Below are positions 8,597-17,194 of a DNA stretch of 49,770 nt, in pieces. Source of the stretch: CAYVCG01 sp964449985 (lineage in GTDB: Bacteria > Bacillota > Clostridia > Lachnospirales > WRAX01); the NCBI GenBank assembly GCA_964449985.1, contig CAYVCG010000007.1, positions 1 through 49,770 on the forward strand, read 5' to 3'. The position numbers and the translations under genes were made by a program. Position 1 is the stretch's first letter. Each line of letters opens with the position of its first letter. Under the pieces are notes generated by a model, which worked only from the letters and a program-made list of their open reading frames with translations, made no database searches and had not been told where the DNA came from.

Positions 8597-9045
8597 TGTT
8601 AATGCCTAAAAGAGTTAAAAGACGTAAACAGTTCAGAGGCAGAATGAAAGGCAAAGCCCTTCGCGGCAACAGAATAAACTACGGTGAGTTCGGCCTTATT
8701 GCCATGGAGCCAAGCTGGATAACATCAAACCAGATTGAGGCTGCCCGTATCGCGATGACAAGGCACATCAAGCGTGGCGGTCAAGTTTGGATTAAAATAT
8801 TCCCGGATAAGCCCATAACTTCAAAACCGGCTGAAACCCGTATGGGTAGTGGTAAAGGTTCTCCTGAATATTGGGTTGCGGTTGTTAAGCCCGGCAGGGT
8901 TATGTTTGAGCTTGCAGGTGTAAATGAAGATACAGCCCGCGAAGCTTTGCGCCTTGCCATGCACAAACTGCCTATTAAATGCAAAATAGCTTCCCGCAAG
9001 GAGCTTGAGCTTGAAATGGATGGTGATAGCAATGAAGTCAACTAA
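8596..9045 (+). CDS. rplP: 50S ribosomal protein L16
   Basis: 149 residues starting MLMPKRVKRRKQFRGRMKG, with KIFPDKPITSKPAETRMGSG and AGVNEDTAREALRLAMHKLP. L16 helps place A-site tRNA. The N-terminal LMPKRVKRRK is the usual form, so the overlapping ATG 8596 is accepted. The last few residues (ELEMDGDSNEVN) overlap the start of rpmC by 14 nt. Confidence 0.97.
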   Translation: MLMPKRVKRRKQFRGRMKGKALRGNRINYGEFGLIAMEPSWITSNQIEAARIAMTRHIKRGGQVWIKIFPDKPITSKPAETRMGSGKGSPEYWVAVVKPGRVMFELAGVNEDTAREALRLAMHKLPIKCKIASRKELELEMDGDSNEVN

Positions 9046-9244
9046 ATATATGGAAGAAATAAAAGACAAGTCAGTCGAACAGCTTAATGATGAGCTCGTT
9101 TCGGCAAAGAAAGAGCTTTTTAACCTGCGGTTTCAAAATGCTACCAACCAGCTCAATAACACTGCAAGAATAAACGATGTTCGTAAAAACATCGCTAGAA
9201 TCAATACGCTTATAACAAAAAAAGCAATGGGTCTGGTTAAATAA
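9032..9244 (+). CDS. rpmC: 50S ribosomal protein L29
   Basis: About 70 residues, two-helix protein with the LVSAKKELFNLRFQNATNQL signature at the tunnel exit. The start is set at ATG 9032 (MKSTKYMEEIKD), which overlaps the rplP end by 14 nt; ATG 9050 (MEEIKD) is an alternative giving 64 residues. Neither has a strong site, which fits coupling to rplP. Confidence 0.95.
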   Translation: MKSTKYMEEIKDKSVEQLNDELVSAKKELFNLRFQNATNQLNNTARINDVRKNIARINTLITKKAMGLVK

Positions 9245-9282
9245 GAAAAAGGGCAATATTGTGCCTGGGAAGGAGAGTTTTT

Positions 9283-9537
9283 GTGGAAAGAAACCTTCGT
9301 AAAACAAGAATAGGCAGAGTTGTCAGCGATAAAATGGATAAAACGATTGTTGTCGCTGTTGAAAACAACGTAAGCCATCCTTTTTACAACAAAATATTAA
9401 GAACGACATATAAATTAAAAGCCCATGATGAAAATAACGAGTGCGGCATTGGCGATCGCGTTAAGGTTATGGAAACACGCCCGCTGTCAAAGGAAAAAAG
9501 ATGGCGCCTTGTGGAAATTATTGAAAAAGCTAAATAA
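9283..9537 (+). CDS. rpsQ: 30S ribosomal protein S17
   Basis: 84 residues starting from GTG 9283 (VERNLRKTRIGRVVSDKMDK), behind AAGGAG. The motifs KTIVVAVE, HPFYNKILRTTYKLKAHDE and VKVMETRPLSKEKRW match S17, an early 16S rRNA binder. A longer frame upstream (GTG 9259) would add eight residues before the ribosome binding site and is not used. Confidence 0.96.
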   Translation: MERNLRKTRIGRVVSDKMDKTIVVAVENNVSHPFYNKILRTTYKLKAHDENNECGIGDRVKVMETRPLSKEKRWRLVEIIEKAK

Positions 9538-9582
9538 TTTCGGCTTTATCAGTGGCTTTAAAATTGGAAGGAGGCACGTTTC

Positions 9583-9951
9583 ATGGTTCAACAAGAATCA
9601 AGGCTCGCAGTCGCAGACAATTCGGGCGCAAAAGAAATTCTTTGCATTCGCGTTTTAGGCGGTTCGACAAGAAGATATGCCAACATTGGCGATGTTATCG
9701 TTGCTTCGGTTAAGGATGCAACACCCGGCGGCGTTGTTAAAAAAGGCGAGGTCGTCAAAGCTGTTGTTGTTCGTACTGTTAAGGGCGCATCACGTCCGGA
9801 CGGTTCATATATAAAATTTGACGAAAATGCAGCTGTAATTATAAAGGATGATAAGAATCCAAGAGGCACCCGTATCTTTGGGCCGGTCGCAAGAGAGCTT
9901 CGTGAGAAGCAATATATGAAAATATTGTCTCTCGCGCCGGAAGTATTATAG
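9583..9951 (+). CDS. rplN: 50S ribosomal protein L14
   Basis: 122 residues, the normal length. It begins MVQQESRLAVADNSGAKEI and contains RIFGPVARELRE near the end. L14 forms part of the intersubunit surface and the RsfS silencing-factor site. AAGGAGG precedes ATG 9583. Confidence 0.98.
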   Translation: MVQQESRLAVADNSGAKEILCIRVLGGSTRRYANIGDVIVASVKDATPGGVVKKGEVVKAVVVRTVKGASRPDGSYIKFDENAAVIIKDDKNPRGTRIFGPVARELREKQYMKILSLAPEVL

Positions 9952-9965
9952 GAGGTGTGCGAGAA

Positions 9966-10310
9966 ATGGCTGAGGCTCAAAAAACAAAAATAAAGCGTGG
10001 CGACAAGGTTGTCATCATTGCCGGAACAGACAAGGGCAAGGAAGGCAAAGTGCTCGTTGTTGATAGAAAGAAAAACAGGGTTATAGTTGAAAACTGTAAC
10101 ATGGTGTCTAAACACCAAAAAGCAAGAAAGCAGGATGAAAAGGGCGGTATTATCAAAAAAGAAGCTCCAATCCATGCTTCAAACGTTATGTATCTTTATA
10201 AAGGCAAGCCAACAAGGCTTGGCGTTAAAGTTGAACAAAAAGAAGTAAATGGTAAAACAGTTACCGTTAAACAAAGAGTTGCAAAAACTACCGGAGATGT
10301 GGTTGACTAA
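9966..10310 (+). CDS. rplX: 50S ribosomal protein L24
   Basis: 114 residues with a KOW motif (KIKRGDKVVIIAGTDKGKEG) at residues 8-27 and VENCNMVSKHQKARK typical of L24, a 23S assembly initiator. ATG 9966 lies 9 nt after AGGAGG; GTG 9957 overlaps the binding site and is discarded. Confidence 0.97.
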   Translation: MAEAQKTKIKRGDKVVIIAGTDKGKEGKVLVVDRKKNRVIVENCNMVSKHQKARKQDEKGGIIKKEAPIHASNVMYLYKGKPTRLGVKVEQKEVNGKTVTVKQRVAKTTGDVVD

Positions 10311-10332
10311 ACTGGAAGGGAGGTAAATCCAA

Positions 10333-10872
10333 TTGAACAGATTAAAGGAATTTTATGAAAAAGAAGTCGTAGATGCTATGATGAAGAAGTTTTCATATAA
10401 AAATAAAATGGCAGTTCCTAAAATAGAAAAAATCGTTGTTAATATGGGTCTTGGAGAAGCGAAAGAAAACGCTAAAGCGATCGAAGCTGCTTCCGGCGAT
10501 ATGCTTATCATTACAGGTCAAAAGCCTATAACAACAAAAGCGAGAAAGTCTATAGCTAACTTTAAGCTTCGTGCGGGTATGCCGATCGGCTGCAAGGTTA
10601 CGCTTAGAGCCGAAAAGATGTACAGCTTTGCAGACAGGCTTATCAATATCGCCCTCCCACGCGTTAGAGACTTCCGCGGAGTTAGCCCTGATGCTTTCGA
10701 TGGCAGAGGAAATTATACGCTGGGCGTTAAAGAACAGCTTATGTTCCCGGAAATCCAATACGACAAGATTGACAAAATTAGAGGTATGGACATCATCTTT
10801 GTTACCACAGCGAAAACCGATGAGGAAGCAAGAGAACTGTTAACGTTATTCGGAATGCCATTCAGAAAGTAA
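10333..10872 (+). CDS. rplE: 50S ribosomal protein L5
   Basis: 179 residues from a TTG start at 10333 behind GGGAGG. Conserved segments are VPKIEKIVVNMGLGEAKEN, TGQKPITTKARKSIA, LPRVRDFRGVS and MDIIFVTTAKTDEEA. L5 binds 5S rRNA. The start codon is not ATG but no ATG nearby fits the conserved N-terminus. Confidence 0.97.
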   Translation: MNRLKEFYEKEVVDAMMKKFSYKNKMAVPKIEKIVVNMGLGEAKENAKAIEAASGDMLIITGQKPITTKARKSIANFKLRAGMPIGCKVTLRAEKMYSFADRLINIALPRVRDFRGVSPDAFDGRGNYTLGVKEQLMFPEIQYDKIDKIRGMDIIFVTTAKTDEEARELLTLFGMPFRK

Positions 10873-10885
10873 GGGAGGTCAGACT

Positions 10886-11071
10886 ATGGCTAAAAAGTCT
10901 ATGATTTTAAAGCAACAAAGGAAAGCTAAGTTTTCATCAAGAGCCTATAGCCGTTGCAATATTTGCGGTCGCCCTCACGCGACTTTGAGGAAATTCGGCA
11001 TTTGCCGTATTTGCTTCCGCGAATTAGCCTACAAGGGTCAGATACCGGGAGTTAAAAAGGCTAGCTGGTAA
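10886..11071 (+). CDS. rpsN: 30S ribosomal protein S14, zinc-binding type
   Basis: 61-residue short S14 (type Z) with four zinc-ligand cysteines, Cys24, Cys27, Cys40 and Cys43 (CNIC...CRIC). This is the zinc-dependent form; a zinc-free paralogue, if present, is not in this window. GGGAGG precedes ATG 10886. Confidence 0.98.
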   Translation: MAKKSMILKQQRKAKFSSRAYSRCNICGRPHATLRKFGICRICFRELAYKGQIPGVKKASW

Positions 11072-11097
11072 AAAGCTTATGAAAGGAGGTCTTTTAA

Positions 11098-11499
11098 ATG
11101 TCAATTAGCGATCCAATTGCAGATATGCTTACAAGATTAAGAAATGCAAACGCTGCTAAGCACTCTACAGTGGATATCCCTGCATCAAGAGTGAAAATAG
11201 CGATTAGTGATATATTGATAAAAGAAGGTTATATAAAGGGCTATGAAATGCTCGAGGATGGTCCGAAAAAAACTATCCGCGTAACCTTGAAATACGGAAA
11301 AGACAAGAATGAAAAGGCGCTGGCCGGCTTGAGAAGAATTTCAAAGCCTGGTCTTCGCGTTTATGCTAACTGTGAGGACCTTCCCAAGGTTCTTGGTGGC
11401 CTGGGAACGGCTATCGTTTCAACAAACAAAGGCATAATAACCGATAAAGAAGCAAGAAAGCAAGGCGTTGGCGGAGAAGTTCTCGCTTATGTATGGTAG
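11098..11499 (+). CDS. rpsH: 30S ribosomal protein S8
   Basis: 133 residues. MSISDPIADMLTRLRNA at the start and GIITDKEARKQGVGGEVLAYVW at the end are characteristic. S8 is a primary binder of the 16S central domain and autoregulates the spc operon in Escherichia coli. AAAGGAGG precedes ATG 11098. Confidence 0.98.
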   Translation: MSISDPIADMLTRLRNANAAKHSTVDIPASRVKIAISDILIKEGYIKGYEMLEDGPKKTIRVTLKYGKDKNEKALAGLRRISKPGLRVYANCEDLPKVLGGLGTAIVSTNKGIITDKEARKQGVGGEVLAYVW

Positions 11500-11538
11500 T
11501 TATTATTAATTCAAAATTTATTTTAGGAGGTGCAGACC

Positions 11539-12081
11539 ATGTCACGTATAGGTAAACAGCCTATTGAAATACCGCAAGGTGTTGAGGTTAAGATCGAAGC
11601 CGGAAACTTCGTTACAGTAAAAGGCCCGAAGGGAACATTAAACCGCAAACTTGTGGATGACATGAACATCGCATTGGAAGGCACGCAGGTTATCGTTACC
11701 CGCCCGAGCGATTTGAAAAAACACAGAGCGTTGCACGGTTTAACACGTACGCTTATTTTCAACATGGTTGAAGGTGTTGTTAATGGTTATTCCAAAACTT
11801 TGGAAATCGTCGGAACAGGTTATAGAGCTGCGAAAGCAGGGGATAAGCTTACGCTTACGCTTGGTTATTCTCATCCTGTCGAAATGATAGACCCAGCTGG
11901 CGTAACGTCAACTGTCGAGGGTAATAACAAGATTATCGTTTCAGGCATAGATAAGGAAAAGGTTGGACAATACGCTGCTGAAATAAGAAGCAAACGTGAG
12001 CCTGAGCCATATAAGGGCAAGGGTATTAAATACAGCGACGAAAGAATATTGCGCAAAGCCGGTAAAGCTGGCAAGAAATAG
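11539..12081 (+). CDS. rplF: 50S ribosomal protein L6
   Basis: 180 residues, standard two-domain L6: MSRIGKQPIEIP at the start, YRAAKAGDKLTLTLGYSHPV in the middle, and the C-terminal PEPYKGKGIKYSDERILRKAGKAGKK. I use ATG 11539, 8 nt after TAGGAGG; an in-frame codon at 11530 overlaps that site. Confidence 0.97.
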   Translation: MSRIGKQPIEIPQGVEVKIEAGNFVTVKGPKGTLNRKLVDDMNIALEGTQVIVTRPSDLKKHRALHGLTRTLIFNMVEGVVNGYSKTLEIVGTGYRAAKAGDKLTLTLGYSHPVEMIDPAGVTSTVEGNNKIIVSGIDKEKVGQYAAEIRSKREPEPYKGKGIKYSDERILRKAGKAGKK

Positions 12082-12099
12082 TAAAGGAGTGAAATCCAT

Positions 12100-12468
12100 A
12101 TGATAAACAAACCTTCACGTGCTATAGCCAGAGTTAAAAGACATCAAAGAATAAGAAATCAAATTTCCGGCACGTCTGCTCGGCCGAGATTAGCAGTGTT
12201 TCGTTCAAATAAATATATATATGTCCAAGCTATTGACGATGTGGCGGGCCACACAATTGCTTCAGCAGCAACTGTGGACAAGGATTTGGCCACAAACCTA
12301 AAAAGCAAGTCAAACAAAGAAGCAGCTGCGGCTGTCGGCAAAGCTATTGCTGATAAGCTTGTCGCTAAAGGAATAAAAGAAGCGGTTTTTGACCGCGGAG
12401 GTTATATCTATCACGGGAAAATAAAATCTTTGGCAGACGCTGCCAGGGAAGCCGGTCTACAATTTTAA
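12100..12468 (+). CDS. rplR: 50S ribosomal protein L18
   Basis: 122 residues. The basic N-terminus and RPRLAVFRSNKYIYVQAIDD, followed by the C-terminal FDRGGYIYHGKIKSLADAAREAGL, identify L18, a 5S rRNA binder together with L5. AAAGGAG precedes ATG 12100. Confidence 0.97.
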   Translation: MINKPSRAIARVKRHQRIRNQISGTSARPRLAVFRSNKYIYVQAIDDVAGHTIASAATVDKDLATNLKSKSNKEAAAAVGKAIADKLVAKGIKEAVFDRGGYIYHGKIKSLADAAREAGLQF

Positions 12469-12488
12469 TAAGGTAAGGAGGTAAGACC

Positions 12489-12992
12489 TTGAAAAGAATA
12501 GATGCAAGCACTCTTGATCTTAAAGACAGAGTTGTTACTATAAACCGTGTTACAAAGGTTGTTAAAGGCGGTCGTACTATAAGCTTCGCCGCTTTAGTTG
12601 TTGTCGGCGACGAAAACGGGCATGTCGGCGTTGGTTTGGGCAAAGCGTCCGAAACAGCTGAGGCAATCAGAAAAGGCAAGGAAGACGCTAAGAAAAACAT
12701 CATCCACGTTCAACGTAACGAAAATGACAGCGTATTCCATGAAGTTTTGGGCGGGTTTGGCGCTTCCAGCGTTTTAATTAAGCCAGCTAAAGAAGGAACA
12801 GGCGTTATTGCAGGCGGTCCTGTGCGTGCGGTTATGGAATTGGCAGGCATCCGCAACATTACGACTAAATCTATCGGTTCTAACAACAAGCGTAACGTTG
12901 TTAATGCCGCTATCGAAGGTTTAAAAGCAATTAGAACTCCTGATGAAGTTGCCCGGCTTCGCGGAAAAACCGTTGAAGAATTATTTAACTAA
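12489..12992 (+). CDS. rpsE: 30S ribosomal protein S5
   Basis: 167 residues from TTG 12489 behind AAGGAGG. The double-stranded RNA-binding half has RVTKVVKGGRTISFAALVVV and the C-terminal half KPAKEGTGVIAGGPVRAVME and IGSNNKRNVVNA. S5 is part of the mRNA entry channel and the decoding-fidelity region. Confidence 0.98.
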   Translation: MKRIDASTLDLKDRVVTINRVTKVVKGGRTISFAALVVVGDENGHVGVGLGKASETAEAIRKGKEDAKKNIIHVQRNENDSVFHEVLGGFGASSVLIKPAKEGTGVIAGGPVRAVMELAGIRNITTKSIGSNNKRNVVNAAIEGLKAIRTPDEVARLRGKTVEELFN

Positions 12993-13027
12993 TCCGGTTT
13001 GAAATATTTATTAAGGAGGATACAAAA

Positions 13028-13210
13028 ATGGCTGACAGTTTAAAAATAACACTGGTAAAGTCAACTATCGGCGCAATACCTAAGCATAAAAAAATAGCGC
13101 AGGCTTTAGGTCTTACCAAGACCCAGAAAACTGTCGTTAAAAAGAACAACCCTGCTACGTGGGGAATGATTAACAGCATATGCCATTTAGTTAAGGTTGA
13201 AGAAATCTAA
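13028..13210 (+). CDS. rpmD: 50S ribosomal protein L30
   Basis: 60 residues, LKITLVKSTIGAIPKHKKIAQ at the start followed by ALGLTKTQKTVV, as in bacterial L30. AAGGAGG precedes ATG 13028. It is present between rpsE and rplO, as in most Firmicutes. Confidence 0.97.
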   Translation: MADSLKITLVKSTIGAIPKHKKIAQALGLTKTQKTVVKKNNPATWGMINSICHLVKVEEI

Positions 13211-13225
13211 CAGGAGGTGAAACTC

Positions 13226-13666
13226 ATGAAGTTAAACGAAATCAGACCTGCAAAAGGTTCCACTCATAAGGATTTCAGGCGCGGACGCGGCCATGGCTCC
13301 GGTAACGGCAAAACAGCCGGCAGAGGACACAAAGGCCAAGGCTCACGTACTGGCGGGGGGGTTCGTCCTGGTTTTGAAGGCGGACAAATGCCTCTTTACA
13401 GAAGACTTCCTAAGAGAGGTTTTAAATGCAGGAACTCTAAAGATATTGTTGCTATAAACGTGAACTTGTTGGATGTTTTTGAAAACGGCGCGGTTGTTGA
13501 TATCGCAGCTTTAAAATCAAAAGGTCTTATAAGCAATCCGAGAGATGGCGTTAAAATACTTGGCAATGGTGACATAACAAAGAAATTGACGGTCAGGGTT
13601 AACCATTTTAGCGAAACTGCTGCTCGTAAAATTCAGGAAGCAGGCGGAAAAGCAGAGGTGATATAA
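13226..13666 (+). CDS. rplO: 50S ribosomal protein L15
   Basis: 146 residues. It starts MKLNEIRPAKGSTHKDFRRG and has the Gly/Arg-rich stretch typical of L15 (GRGHKGQGSRTGGGVRPGFE), then GGQMPLYRRLPKRGF. The site AGGAGGTG places the start at ATG 13226 rather than at an in-frame GTG at 13217. Confidence 0.97.
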   Translation: MKLNEIRPAKGSTHKDFRRGRGHGSGNGKTAGRGHKGQGSRTGGGVRPGFEGGQMPLYRRLPKRGFKCRNSKDIVAINVNLLDVFENGAVVDIAALKSKGLISNPRDGVKILGNGDITKKLTVRVNHFSETAARKIQEAGGKAEVI

Positions 13667-13667
13667 G

Positions 13668-14942
13668 TTGTTAAATGTGTTTATTAATGCATGGAAGATT
13701 AAGGAAATGCGTAGAAAGCTTATATATATATTATTAATGCTGGCCATCTACAGAATAGGCTGCCATATAGGCCTTCCTGGCGTAGACGCAGCAAAAATCC
13801 TTGAAGGCAACACCCAGGATGCACAAAACATTTTTGCACTTATAACCGGCGGCGGCATGGGAACCATTTTTGCAATGGGTATCGGACCGTATATCACATC
13901 ATCCATCATCATGCAGCTTTTAACGGTCGCTATACCAAAGCTTGAACAAATCCAAAAAGAGGGCGAAGAGGGAAGAAAGAAAATCAACCAAATCACTCGT
14001 TATGTTGCTTTTGGTCTTGCTTTCTTACAGGCTGCAGGTACGGTTTATTCGATGCAAACCTCTTTTGTAAACCAAAACATGTTCGTATATATTACGGCTG
14101 TTTTCTCTCTCGTTACAGGAACAATGTTTATCGTTTGGTTAAGCGAGCTGTTAACTGAAAGAGGCATTGGCAACGGTTCCTCATTTATCATCTTTGCAAA
14201 CATTTTAGCAAGCTTACCTAGAGCTATATCCGGTTTCTTAAACGAAGCTATTTACAACTTCCCAATTGGTACGATTCTTATAATAGTCCTGATTGTGTTG
14301 TTTATTGCTATTATTGCTTTCGTTGTTTGGATTCAAGACGGCGAAAGACGTATACCTGTGCAATATTCAAAGAAAATGGTTGGTCGCCAAATGTATGGCG
14401 GGCAAAGCTCATTTATACCGATTAAGGTTAATATTGCCGGCGTTATGTCTATCATCTTTGCGATTTCGCTTTTGCAGTTTCCACAGCAGCTTAACCAGTT
14501 CTTCAATGCAGCATGGTTAAAACCGGTTGTGGACGTACTTTCAATTCACCGTACCGCGGATCACCCATACGGTGCTCATCCGTTTGCAGCTATTTTATAC
14601 GTTTTCCTTATATTCTGCTTCACCTTCTTCTACACATCTTTTGCTATAAACCCAACGGAAATGGCGGAGAATATGAAGAAAAACGGCGGATTTATACCAG
14701 GCATTCGCCCCGGCAAGCCAACATCAGACTATATTTCAAGAACTGTTGAAAGGCTTTCCTGGATCGGCGCAATCTTTTATTCAATCGTAGCATTGGTTCC
14801 GATCCTTGCTGAATGGATATTTGGCATACAGGTTGGTTTCGGAGGAACAACGCTCCTCATCGTTACCGGTGTTGCGCTTGAGCTTGTTAAACAGCTTGAA
14901 TCACAGCTTTTGATGAGACACCATAAAGGATTTTTAAATTAA
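13668..14942 (+). CDS. secY: Preprotein translocase subunit SecY
   Basis: 424 residues, ten membrane segments, the channel of the SecYEG translocon in the cytoplasmic membrane. The plug and first helices (YRIGCHIGLPGVD), the segment GIGPYITSSIIMQLL, the loop GIGNGSSFIIFANI and the cytosolic loop GERRIPVQYSKK are all present. The start is TTG 13668, 1 nt after the rplO stop, with GAGGTG inside the rplO end, so translation is probably coupled. Its position between rplO and adk is the usual Firmicutes order. Confidence 0.97.
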   Translation: MLNVFINAWKIKEMRRKLIYILLMLAIYRIGCHIGLPGVDAAKILEGNTQDAQNIFALITGGGMGTIFAMGIGPYITSSIIMQLLTVAIPKLEQIQKEGEEGRKKINQITRYVAFGLAFLQAAGTVYSMQTSFVNQNMFVYITAVFSLVTGTMFIVWLSELLTERGIGNGSSFIIFANILASLPRAISGFLNEAIYNFPIGTILIIVLIVLFIAIIAFVVWIQDGERRIPVQYSKKMVGRQMYGGQSSFIPIKVNIAGVMSIIFAISLLQFPQQLNQFFNAAWLKPVVDVLSIHRTADHPYGAHPFAAILYVFLIFCFTFFYTSFAINPTEMAENMKKNGGFIPGIRPGKPTSDYISRTVERLSWIGAIFYSIVALVPILAEWIFGIQVGFGGTTLLIVTGVALELVKQLESQLLMRHHKGFLN

Positions 14943-14980
14943 TCTATTTCCATTTATAAAAAGAAAATGGGGTTTTAAAT

Positions 14981-15631
14981 ATGAGATTGGTTATGCTTGG
15001 CGCTCCAGGAGCGGGCAAAGGCACGCAAGCAAAGGGTTTAGCTAAACATTACAATATTGCGCATATTTCTACGGGCGATATTTTAAGAGAACATATACGA
15101 GGCAATACAGAAATCGGTCAATCCGTTAGCGAGATATTAAAAAGCGGCGGGCTTGTTCCTGATGAACTGGTCAATAAAATGGTGTTTGAACGTTTGCAGC
15201 AGGCTGATTGTGCAAACGGATTTATATTAGATGGGTTTCCAAGAACGCTCCAACAGGCTAAGGAGCTTTCGTCTATGACGAGCGAGCTTAATATCCCTAT
15301 TGACAGAGCAATTTTGGTGGATGTTGCAGACGATACTATTATCGAAAGAATGTCCGGCAGATTAAGCTGCCCTAAATGCGGTGCAATGTTTCACGTGAAA
15401 TATTTGATTCCTAAGACTGAGGGCAAATGTGATGCTTGCTCCGAAACCCTTACACAAAGGGAAGATGACAAGAAGGAAACCGTTATCAACCGTCTTGCTG
15501 TTTACCATGAAATAACCGAGCCGATCATAGATTTTTATGAAGAAAACGGTATATTAACGAAGGTTTCTGGCATAGGCAGTGTTGAAGAAATAACAAACAG
15601 CATTCTTAAAAATTTGGGAGAGAACATTTAA
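14981..15631 (+). CDS. adk: Adenylate kinase, zinc-binding LID type
   Basis: 216 residues. It converts ATP and AMP to two ADP. The P-loop GAPGAGKGT lies at 7-15, the AMP-binding DGFPRT at 84-89, and the long LID carries four cysteines (130, 133, 150, 153: CPKC...CDAC), the structural zinc site common in Gram-positive adenylate kinases. The stop overlaps the map start as TAATG, a standard coupling in this operon. Confidence 0.98.
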   Translation: MRLVMLGAPGAGKGTQAKGLAKHYNIAHISTGDILREHIRGNTEIGQSVSEILKSGGLVPDELVNKMVFERLQQADCANGFILDGFPRTLQQAKELSSMTSELNIPIDRAILVDVADDTIIERMSGRLSCPKCGAMFHVKYLIPKTEGKCDACSETLTQREDDKKETVINRLAVYHEITEPIIDFYEENGILTKVSGIGSVEEITNSILKNLGENI

Positions 15632-16377
15632 TGCCGATTATCATTAAAAACAGCGAACAAATAAAGAAAATGCGAATAGCGGGTGAGATCGTGGCAAAAA
15701 CCCACGAACTCTTAAAAACCTATATCAAGCCAGGCATAACGACAGCCGAGCTTGATAAGATAGCGGATGAGTTTATACGCTCTAAAGGCGCAACGCCTAC
15801 GTTTCTAAACTATAACGGTTTTCCTGCAAATATTTGCGTTTGTATAAATGAAGAGGTTATTCACGGTATTCCCGGTATAAAACGGCTTAAAGATGGCGAT
15901 ATTGTTGGTATTGACATTGGAGCGTGTTTTGAAGGATTTCATGGGGATGCCGCAAGAACCCACGCTGTCGGCAATGTGCTCCCTGAAAATCAGAGATTAA
16001 TAGATGTTACTGAGCAAAGCTTTTATGAAGGTATTAAATTTGCTAAAGAAGGACATCATCTGAACGAGGTTTCAACAGCTATTCAGCAGTATGTTGAAGC
16101 AAACGGTTTCAGCGTTGTTCGGGATTATGTCGGCCACGGTATAGGAAGAAATCTTCACGAGGCTCCCGAGATCCCAAATTTTCGTTCACCTGTTCGCGGG
16201 CCAAGGCTTCGGCCTGGGATGACGCTTGCCATTGAACCCATGGTTAATGCAGGAACGCATGAAATCTTAATGAAAGATGACAACTGGACGATTGTTACAA
16301 AGGACGGAAAGTTCTCGGCCCATTATGAAAATACGGTTTTAATAACGGACGGAGAGCCGGAACTTCTGACCATTTAA
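15631..16377 (+). CDS. map: Methionine aminopeptidase, type I
   Basis: 248 residues. It removes the initiator Met from nascent proteins. The five metal ligands are visible: Asp95, Asp106, His169, Glu202 and Glu233, in GIDIGACFEGFHGDAAR, YVGHGIGR, AIEPMVN and HYENTV. It lacks the N-terminal zinc-finger extension of some type I enzymes. It overlaps adk by one base. Confidence 0.97.
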   Translation: MPIIIKNSEQIKKMRIAGEIVAKTHELLKTYIKPGITTAELDKIADEFIRSKGATPTFLNYNGFPANICVCINEEVIHGIPGIKRLKDGDIVGIDIGACFEGFHGDAARTHAVGNVLPENQRLIDVTEQSFYEGIKFAKEGHHLNEVSTAIQQYVEANGFSVVRDYVGHGIGRNLHEAPEIPNFRSPVRGPRLRPGMTLAIEPMVNAGTHEILMKDDNWTIVTKDGKFSAHYENTVLITDGEPELLTI

Positions 16378-16408
16378 AAGTTAATATTATTAATGGGGTG
16401 GAATAATT

Positions 16409-16669
16409 TTGTTTACTACGGGTCAAATTGTTTACTCAAAATGCGGACGTGATAAGGGATTGGCATTTATTGTCTATTCTTTTGAAGGGGATTACGCTAT
16501 GCTGGTTGACGGTAAAGTTCGGCCGCTGCGCGCTCCCAAAAAGAAAAAACTACGCCATATCCAAATCACAAACTTCATTGACGCGGATATTAAAAACAAA
16601 ATTGACAACAATTTATATCTTACCGACGCTGATTTTAGGTCCGCTCTATTAAAACACAGCCAAAGATAG
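16409..16669 (+). CDS. KOW-domain RNA-binding protein (L14e-like)
   Basis: An 86-residue basic protein that begins with a KOW-like fold (FTTGQIVYSKCGRDKGLAF, then YAMLVDGKVRPL) and has the Lys-rich segment RAPKKKKLRHIQ. Small KOW proteins of this type lie between map and infA in many Clostridia and are likely ribosome-associated, but the function is not established. The start is TTG 16409 behind a GGGGTGG-type site. The C-terminal third is helical and not diagnostic. Confidence 0.85.
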   Translation: MFTTGQIVYSKCGRDKGLAFIVYSFEGDYAMLVDGKVRPLRAPKKKKLRHIQITNFIDADIKNKIDNNLYLTDADFRSALLKHSQR

Positions 16670-16751
16670 GTTTTTACCAATAATAAAAACAATATTTACG
16701 GTGTTGTCTAAGCCGGTTTTTAAAAACACCGGCGTTTAAGGAGGTATTACC

Positions 16752-16970
16752 TTGTCTAAAAGCGATGCAATAGAAGTTGAAGGAATTGTAATTGAAAAAT
16801 TACCAAATGCGGAGTTTTACGTAGAGCTTGAAAACAAGCACAGGATAAAAGCGCATATTTCGGGCAAGCTTCGTCAAAACTTCATTAGGATAATCCCAGG
16901 TGATAAGGTTATCGTTGAGATGTCGCCTTATGACCTGACAAAGGGTAGAATTATTTGGCGTGACAAATAA
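16752..16970 (+). CDS. infA: Translation initiation factor IF-1
   Basis: 72 residues, single S1-like OB fold that blocks the ribosomal A site at initiation. Motifs: IEVEGIVIEKLPNAEFYVEL, HISGKLRQNFIRIIPGDKV and SPYDLTKGRIIWRDK. The start is TTG behind AAGGAGG. It differs from most IF-1 proteins only at the N-terminus (MSKSDA). Confidence 0.97.
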   Translation: MSKSDAIEVEGIVIEKLPNAEFYVELENKHRIKAHISGKLRQNFIRIIPGDKVIVEMSPYDLTKGRIIWRDK

Positions 16971-17022
16971 AAGCTCTTTGTATCTTTCGTCTTAGGCTTT
17001 TAAGAAAGGAGTCCGAAAGGTT

Positions 17023-17139
17023 ATGAAAGTCAGACCATCTGTAAAACCAATGTGCGAGCATTGTAAAATAATCAAAAGAAAAGGCAGAGTTATGGTTATT
17101 TGCTCTGCAAAACCAAAGCACAAACAAAGACAGGGTTAA
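17023..17139 (+). CDS. rpmJ: 50S ribosomal protein L36
   Basis: A 38-residue protein, MKVRPSVKPMCEHCKIIKRK and onward, ending in KHKQRQG. The zinc ligands Cys11, Cys14, Cys27 and His33 are present. It is one residue longer than the usual 37 because of ICSAKPKHK where ICENPKHK is common. AAAGGAG lies upstream. It stands in the standard place between infA and rpsM. Confidence 0.96.
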   Translation: MKVRPSVKPMCEHCKIIKRKGRVMVICSAKPKHKQRQG

Positions 17140-17194
17140 ATAGATACCCTTTATAGATTTTTTATGAATTAAAAACAGGAGGTGTATACCACGC

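Noticed and set aside
9588..10175. 195-codon minus-strand frame across rplN and rplX
   Set aside because: Long, but antisense to two certain ribosomal genes with no start signal.
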